64,000 bases of DNA from Davidsoniella eucalypti (Eukaryota; Ascomycota; Sordariomycetes; Microascales; Ceratocystidaceae). The stretch is from positions 1 to 64,000 of the forward strand of contig RMBW01000046.1 in assembly GCA_004009845.1 (NCBI GenBank), in the 5' to 3' direction. Under the pieces are notes generated by a model. It saw only the letters and a list, made by a program, of their open reading frames with translations. It did not search any database and was not told the DNA's origin. Shown piece after piece: positions 58,001-64,000 of the stretch (its first letter is position 1; every line of letters begins with the position of its first letter). Made by a program: the position numbers and the translations under genes.

Positions 58001-61000
58001 TGCCTGCAATGTTGCCCTGCAATGCTGCCCTGCAATGCGATGCAAGGCGTTGGTGATTGTGACTTGTTCTGCCCTTCTTCTACTCTTCTTGTCCTTCTTT
58101 CTTAGTATTTGTGCTTTGTTTTGGGCCGTGAATTAGATACAATGTATACATATACATACATCTTAGTATGGCTTATACCTAACTGTACGTGCGTACAGGA
58201 TCGAGCTCGAGAGTAGCCCTGTTTGTCTGTTCTCCTGCTCTTTCGGGCTGACAGTCAGACAGCAATGTTCTCTTTGTCTCTTTCGTCAGTAAAAGTTACC
58301 ACTTTGATGGGATACACCTTTGTAAGCTATATAGTCAGGGGTGGAAAGTTGTCATGTGAGTTTGGCGGTTAGCGGTCAAACCTGGACTTTCCCCAAAGCC
58401 CTGAAACAAAGCCTCAGTTGCTGAGAGTGATAGAAGAAGGGGCTTGATATATTACTGCATTAGCATTTAGTAGCAACTGCGTATTCCGTCGATATACATG
58501 TTGGGACCGGCCGTTACTTCTGCATATACATGTTGATACTGTGTGTATGCACGCACACACAATCACAGAGCCTAGCTTGACCGACAGCGATACTGTATGA
58601 TATAGCCTTGATAGTAGCACCCATTATTTTCGGCTACCCGACACAACCTACTATGTAGGCGACATGATGGACTGAAGCTAGATCACAGCCTAAAGCTAAG
58701 TATAAAAGGAAAACTGTGGATGCAGGTTATATACAAGTAGTAGTATATAGTGACAATGCCTACCAATGTATTGTGCATATATTCATATGTAGGCGTGCCT
58801 GACGATGTAGCGACACCATATATGCTACATCAAAATATAGCAAAATACTCCAATATGCCATGGGCTGATTGCCTGTAATGAACCAGTAGACATCTCATGA
58901 AACATCCTATAGCTTGCAGTAGTAAGGACTGAACTGCAAAAACAAGGCCGCCCTGAATCTTCATGAACTCCTTCAGAATTTAAAGGAGTCTGATTTGGCG
59001 GTGTTTGGGAGCCTGCGAACTGGCTTATATTGATATGATGTGTTTGGCAGGGATTCATAGGCGGACATGAGATGTTAGAGCTTCCTGTGATGATTTGCCG
59101 AGGGCTATTGAAGTTAGGGCCACTGCTATAGAGTTAAGAAGAGCAAGATCTTTATAAGAAACCGAATGAGAAAACTGCAGCACTGCACTGCATTGAACGG
59201 CCTCTTTCAATTCCGCTTGTCATATATCTGTGTTGATCATGAATATGTTGTCACACATCAAACCCAAACCCGTAATATCGTATGGGAAAGCCACGACGCG
59301 AGAACGAATAGCCGATGAAGATCAGTACTTTGTTGGAGTATTAACGGCAAAAATAACAGCAGTGGCTTTGGAACTAGACATATGGATACATACGTAGATA
59401 TCGGAAGTAGACTTGAAGGACTCCGTATAACCAATATATATACATGTCTGCATTTGCACAATTACCTTCCTTGCATGGCAATGCTCTCAGAAGATAACAC
59501 GCAGTCAGACACGGCGTCTGTCACCACCGATTACTTTTGCCGGTGAGCTAATGCGGGCTGACTGCCTTTCTATGGTGTGGAAGCCCTGCCTTTTCTATCT
59601 CGAATCATATGCTTTGTTGTGATAAAATTATGAGTAAAGATATAGAGAAGACGGCATATTGAGGGGACACTAGAGTAGTAGGATGAAACTTCCTGATATT
59701 ATTGTCAAGATGCATCTTTAGAAAAACGGGAAAGAGTTGTCTGATGACACTAAACCTGAACAAACCGCTGAGAACTGGCGGAAAAGGGGCTTTGATTGGG
59801 AAACTAGAAGTTCAAGATAGGAAACAATAGGAGGTCAACGGGATACAAATATGGTACACTTTTGGCAGAATGTCAGCAGGATTGCTCGCCTTCGTCTTCT
59901 GCTAATGTAGCACAAACATTCGGCGGGATGTAGATACCGACACACAAGGGGCTACTGCCAAGACTTTTCCTGTGTCTGATGTTCATCTTTATACCTTGGA
60001 AAGGGAGGGAAACAAGACAATAATGTCTGCATACTCACTTACCTATATATACTTATACTTATAGACTTTTGATGCAAGGCTTGGCTAGAACACTTCAGCT
60101 GAAATTCATATGCGCTGCGTTGCCTCAAAATGACCATTTATAGACAGCATCTAATGTACCTCCTTTTCTTGTCGTAATGCTGACCCGAGACTATCTTATA
60201 GAGATACTTGGTGTAAGTTCTGCTTGGATGAAGATACACTTGAAACAGGAAAAAACGCCATTGGCTATGTTTAGTACCGGATGACAAGAGCCTACCTCTA
60301 TCCCGCGATTAGATTTTAGTGATGAGGAACTCTGCTGTTTAAATGTGGCTCAATTATTCTTGGCCAAGTCAAGATTGTCCAGCTTTCCATGCCGCGTCGG
60401 CTGGCGATATGGCCTCAAAATACACCCGGAGGATGATATTCAACAGATGGATATCGATCTTTGGTCTCTCTTTATTGTTGGGTGATTTGATAGCCTGCCC
60501 TTTCTTCCGTTGGTCCTTGAAATGCTGTGTACCCACCGCCAGCGAAGGTGATCGTGTGAGCATAAGAAGAAGAGGGATAATACTGAGACAATAAAATCCT
60601 ATATGCTAGTTAGTAAGCAATTTTGTCCTCAAACCGAGCTAAGACGTAGCAGCCATTCTTTTACTGACCGGTTCTCCCCCAGAAGGGAAGATATATATGA
60701 ACACGTAGATATGTACATCTAGTTGCTTACTCAAGTGTACGTGTACGCCAAGCAGTCTTCATGATAATATGAATGCCGATCAAGATGGTCAGACTGTGAG
60801 AATAGCCGGAGTTTAAATCGACACTGTGTATAGATTGAATTAGCAACACCACTGATTGGATATGACGATACCAGCCTGCACTGTGGCAGATGATGTATTG
60901 CCAAAAGTCCTATCGTTGAGAGCTTTGGAGGCATGGCCGCAGCTAGTACATATAAGTGAGGCGCCACTTACTGTGTTCCTCTGCCTGTAAGCACGATGCG

Positions 61001-61667
61001 CCAACAACATACATGTCCCTGCCAAGGACGGACCATTGCATATGGTGCCGCTGTTGGATATTGGGGTTGATATCATCAAGTTGGCGCTTATCCAATGAAA
61101 CAACTGACGTATTATCATGATGATGCAGTGTATGTGCATGTAAAGAAAACAAAGCCGGGCGTGGGCCAGTCTGAGTGAGATAAACTCTCGTTATTACGTA
61201 CAACGCTGTACTAAGTTTTCATACGATCGTTGATTGCCATTTGTCACTAGAATCGGGATCGGAGTTAGTACGATGCTAAGATTGTGAAATTTTATTAGAG
61301 GAAACAGAAGAAATACAAACTTGGTAGAGCACATATTGACGAAATGTAGGATAGTATTTTGTGATTGAAGGCATCGTTAGAAAATAGTAAGGAAGTAAAT
61401 CTGCACGTATGGTTGAATCAAGGAAACATGAAGATGAAGCCTCATGATGAACATGTTTGGGCTGCAATACAAGGCTTTGTTATGTATCGATTATAGGTGG
61501 GGTTCTAGAAGTTGCCTTAAAGCGCAGCAAATTGGCCGCCAACAGGCAATTGCCCCATTTCGGCCTTTCACGTTGGCGGATCGAACTTTTTCAACCTACA
61601 AAAAACACCATCACCGCAACAAAAGAAACTATAATTGTTTAGACGCCAAGCCACAAGAGACGACAGT
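52100..61667. other. Gene-free interval, right part
   Basis: About 9.6 kb, AT-rich, without a convincing gene, tRNA or recognisable transposon. A tandem of the 13-bp unit tgcaatgctgccc is at about 58005-58043 (two and a half copies). The longest open frame (55742-56164 plus) has no domain, and its composition is not protein-like. A minus-strand frame at 57152-57364 starts with a hydrophobic leader-like stretch but cannot be extended. The right end is the promoter of the RBR ligase. Confidence 0.45.
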
Positions 61668-63422
61668 ATGGATGGCAATAAAGAACCTGCTACTAAAGTC
61701 CTGGAGAAAATCGAAGAGATACAAACCCTTTTGCAGCAACTCGATGCGGGGCCTCGCACCCCCGAGATCAATGATTTTGTTGAAAAGCTGAAGATCTCAA
61801 TGGCCAGTGCATCCTGGGATCAACCCGCTAATACTAGCAGTAGCAACCGCGAGCTTCCATTCCGACCGGCTAGCACAGCAGTTGCTGGGCCCGGTTCTGC
61901 CGCAAATAACGATGTAACGGACACCGAAGGAGGCCCAAACTCAAGGGCCGCTCGCATTGCCAGACTCCGTCAACAAACACAGGACAACGCGTCTAGCCGT
62001 TCGAATAGTGCCTCAGCGTCGCCAACTCGAGGAAATGGCAGAGGCAAGACTGGCGCTAGCCGGGAGTCACCATCGTCGGGCACCACAGCGGGACGGACCC
62101 GACGTAAACGGGCTCTGCGACGCAATCGCCACTCTCGTGCATCTTCCGGGCCTCGTGAATCGTGTATTGCCTGCAATGACCTGCTGCCCATACCGCGGCT
62201 TCTCAAGTCTGCGTGCAACCATTACTACTGTTGGACATGCACACGCAGTCACTTCAACGCTTCATTCAAAGACGAATCTCTGTTTCCTCCAAAATGCTGC
62301 CAGAACGAACTGCCGGTATCCGCGGAGGCAAATCCATTCCTCAATCAAGAGATACGCGCTCTTTACGAGAAGAAAAAGGAGGAATTTTCGGATCTAGATC
62401 GCCTATATTGCTATAGTACGGAATGTGGCGCCTACATCAGGAAGGACAAGATCTCAAAAGAAATTGGTGTGTGTGGTTGTCGCAGACGAACCTGCACAAT
62501 CTGCAAAAGGAAGTCCCATCCAGGAGATTGTCCGAGTGACCCGTCTATCCGAAAGGTCTTTCGACTCGCTGCTGCCAACGGCTGGCAATCGTGTGTGAAA
62601 TGCCATCGCATGATCGAACTGAATACTGGCTGTAACCATATGAGTAAGACTACTTCCAATCTTTGTACGTGGATTTCGATCGTGATACTAATATATCAAT
62701 AACACGTAGGTTGTATTTGCGGTCACGAGTTCTGCTATAATTGCGGCCGTAGATGGCGTACTTGTCTATGCCCACAGATGCACGAGGAGAATCTTCTTTC
62801 TGGAACAAATGACATTATATCTATCCACTCAGAATCTGAATCTGAAGCTGAAGTTGAGGGTAAGGGTGAAGCAGGCCGGGCCTTGTACCCCGCTATCTAT
62901 GTAGGTCTGGACAATATGCCTGATCTACATCATCTGCCTGGAATTGGAAAATATCCAGAAAACGCCATCACCGCCCTTACCATTCTAAACTACCATACCA
63001 TAAGTCTTGAGGCTCGACTCACCTCGCAGCCTTTGGTGCTGACATCTGACATGCCAAACAGTCTGGACTGGAATATGGACCGTGTGCGTACTATAGGAAA
63101 AGCCTTTATGGGCTATGACATCAAAAAACGCGAAACTAGCGAGGCTGCTCGAGACAGAATCACCAAAACTACCATTAGCACCTTTCCAGACACTCTCCAA
63201 TCGATAGTGTCTGATAACGATGCATTTCATATCGGAAACTTGGTCTATATCAGCCTGGTATCTGGCTGTGACGATAAACACGAATTTAGATTCGTCTGGG
63301 GTTCTAATCGCTGCGATCAATGCGGGTTCCGTGTGGCATCATTCTCATACCGTTGCTCGTTCTGTCGAAACGAAGTGTGCAGAACCTGCAAGTTCTTTAA
63401 TTTAGACCATCCAACACAGTGA
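61668..63422 (+). CDS. RBR-type E3 ubiquitin ligase
   Basis: RING-between-RING ligase that passes ubiquitin through a catalytic Cys to substrate. Two exons (61668-62643, 62710-63422) give 562 residues. ATG at 61668 is the first in frame. Order: coiled N-terminus (VLEKIEEIQTLLQQLDAG), a Ser/Arg-rich disordered part to about residue 160, RING1 (from about 165; CIACNDLL, CNHYYCWTCTRSHF, PPKCC), IBR (about 245-290; LYCYSTECGAYI, GCRRRTCTICKRKSHPGDC) and RING2 (about 308-345; WQSCVKCHRMIELNTGCNHM, with CICGHEFCYNCG after the intron). The Cys in TGCNHM aligns with the catalytic Cys of Parkin/HHARI. After RING2 comes a Ser/Glu-rich linker, then about 170 residues ending in six Cys in CxxC pairs (CDQCGFR, CSFCRNEVCRTC), probably an extra zinc module. 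Substrates unknown. Confidence 0.92.
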
Positions 63423-63780
63423 TATCGGGTGGCAATGCAATATCGTATTAGATAATTAAAAATAAAGACTTATTATATTCTTTTCAAGGCACTATAAAGC
63501 GGTACATAATTGAAAGGCATCCAGCTATATCGAAGGCCATGTTGAATATATGTAACAAATGCAAAGTAGATATGGGGGAATAAAAATCATGAAATTATCA
63601 TTGCAAGCGTCAATAAGAGAACAAATAAAAAAAGAAAATCATAAACAATCAAGTCAAACGCTGTAGAGACTTCCTATCCAAGATGGGACTGTATTCCAAC
63701 ATCCAAGATCTCTTCCTTTTTTTGTCTTCTCATTCCCAATTCCTTTCCGACTGTCTAATATGTCATCCTTTCAAGTATAT
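63423..63780. other. Convergent 3' intergenic region
   Basis: About 360 bp between the RBR stop and the stop of the gene at the window edge. AT-rich, with no gene; it probably holds both 3' UTRs. Confidence 0.5.
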
Positions 63781-64000
63781 TTACACAAATTGCATCACCT
63801 TGGTCCCCATCGGTAACCCAAAATTCATCGTGTTCTTGAACCTCAAGGGAATATCCATTTCGTCGTCGACCTTGGAGGATTTGCCGTTTTCGTTGTCGTC
63901 CAAGCCCTCTTCATCTAGAGTTGGCATCGACACTTCTTGTGATTTCCGTTCAGTTGTAATCAGCTTGTCTATCGTCACCGAATCACCGACTTTTTCATTG
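63781..64000 (-). CDS. C-terminal end of an unidentified gene (cut by window edge)
   Basis: An open frame enters from the right edge and ends at a TAA at 63781-63783, showing the last 72 residues. It is acidic in the middle (LDEEGLDDNENGKSSKVDDE) and ends RFKNTMNFGLPMGTKVMQFV. No domain is recognised and the start lies outside the window. The stop and composition make a real C-terminus likely. Confidence 0.5.
   Translation of the reverse strand, partial: NEKVGDSVTIDKLITTERKSQEVSMPTLDEEGLDDNENGKSSKVDDEMDIPLRFKNTMNFGLPMGTKVMQFV

Noticed and set aside
61635..61667. Upstream extension of the RBR frame
   Set aside because: It lacks an ATG; the first in-frame ATG is at 61668.

Overview
The window is nuclear DNA of a filamentous ascomycete (Pezizomycotina). 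The genes have short GT-AG introns (mostly 45-100 nt) with CTAAC-like branch sites. A single 5S rRNA gene sits between protein genes instead of in an rDNA array. The gene families are typical of this group: a Zn(II)2Cys6 regulator, LSM7 with an RGG-rich head, PAN3 with a CCCH finger and PAM2 motif, Egh16/GAS1-like secreted proteins, and a PNP-NACHT-ankyrin NLR relic. I cannot name the species. All gene models below were spliced by hand; reading phases close at every junction, but no transcript or alignment was available. Layout, left to right. 1-16 kb: the C-terminal end of a decayed MULE-type transposase, then a minus-strand run of genes: mitochondrial pyrimidine nucleotide carrier (RIM2 type), a long-promoter Zn2Cys6 regulator, a small candidate gene, LSM7, a serine-rich ORF, and PAN3. 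The serine-rich ORF lies immediately after PAN3 and in the same frame. 18-29 kb: a FAF2/Ubx2-like UBX protein, an ankyrin-plus-von Willebrand A protein, and an orphan two-exon gene facing it. 28-33 kb: a divergent pair of Egh16-like secreted proteins, then the 5S gene and a patch of short direct repeats. 33.7-35.4 kb: a collapsed NLR (nucleoside phosphorylase, part of NACHT, winged helix, ankyrins). 35.5-48.3 kb: a membrane-anchored multicopper oxidase divergent from a secreted phospholipase C, IMP-specific 5'-nucleotidase ISN1, and a HAL/NPR1-type kinase. 48.3-61.7 kb: about 13.4 kb with no convincing gene. 61.7 kb to the end: an RBR ubiquitin ligase and the 3' end of an unidentified gene. 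Two cellular themes recur. Housekeeping RNA decay is represented by PAN3 (deadenylation) and LSM7 (decapping/U6), and ubiquitin handling by the UBX adaptor and the RBR ligase. Secreted or surface proteins are represented by the two Egh16-like proteins, the phospholipase C and the oxidase. The most unusual signal is a very short dispersed element (49-57 bp) present twice, at about 3.95 kb and 34.55 kb. Both copies are flanked by 13-14 bp direct repeats and end in an A-rich tail on the minus strand, which is the signature of target-primed retroposition. The second copy interrupts the NLR relic, and removing the insert plus one flanking repeat rejoins its winged-helix reading frame. A possible third short insertion (46 bp, 13-bp flanking repeats) lies next to the 5S gene.
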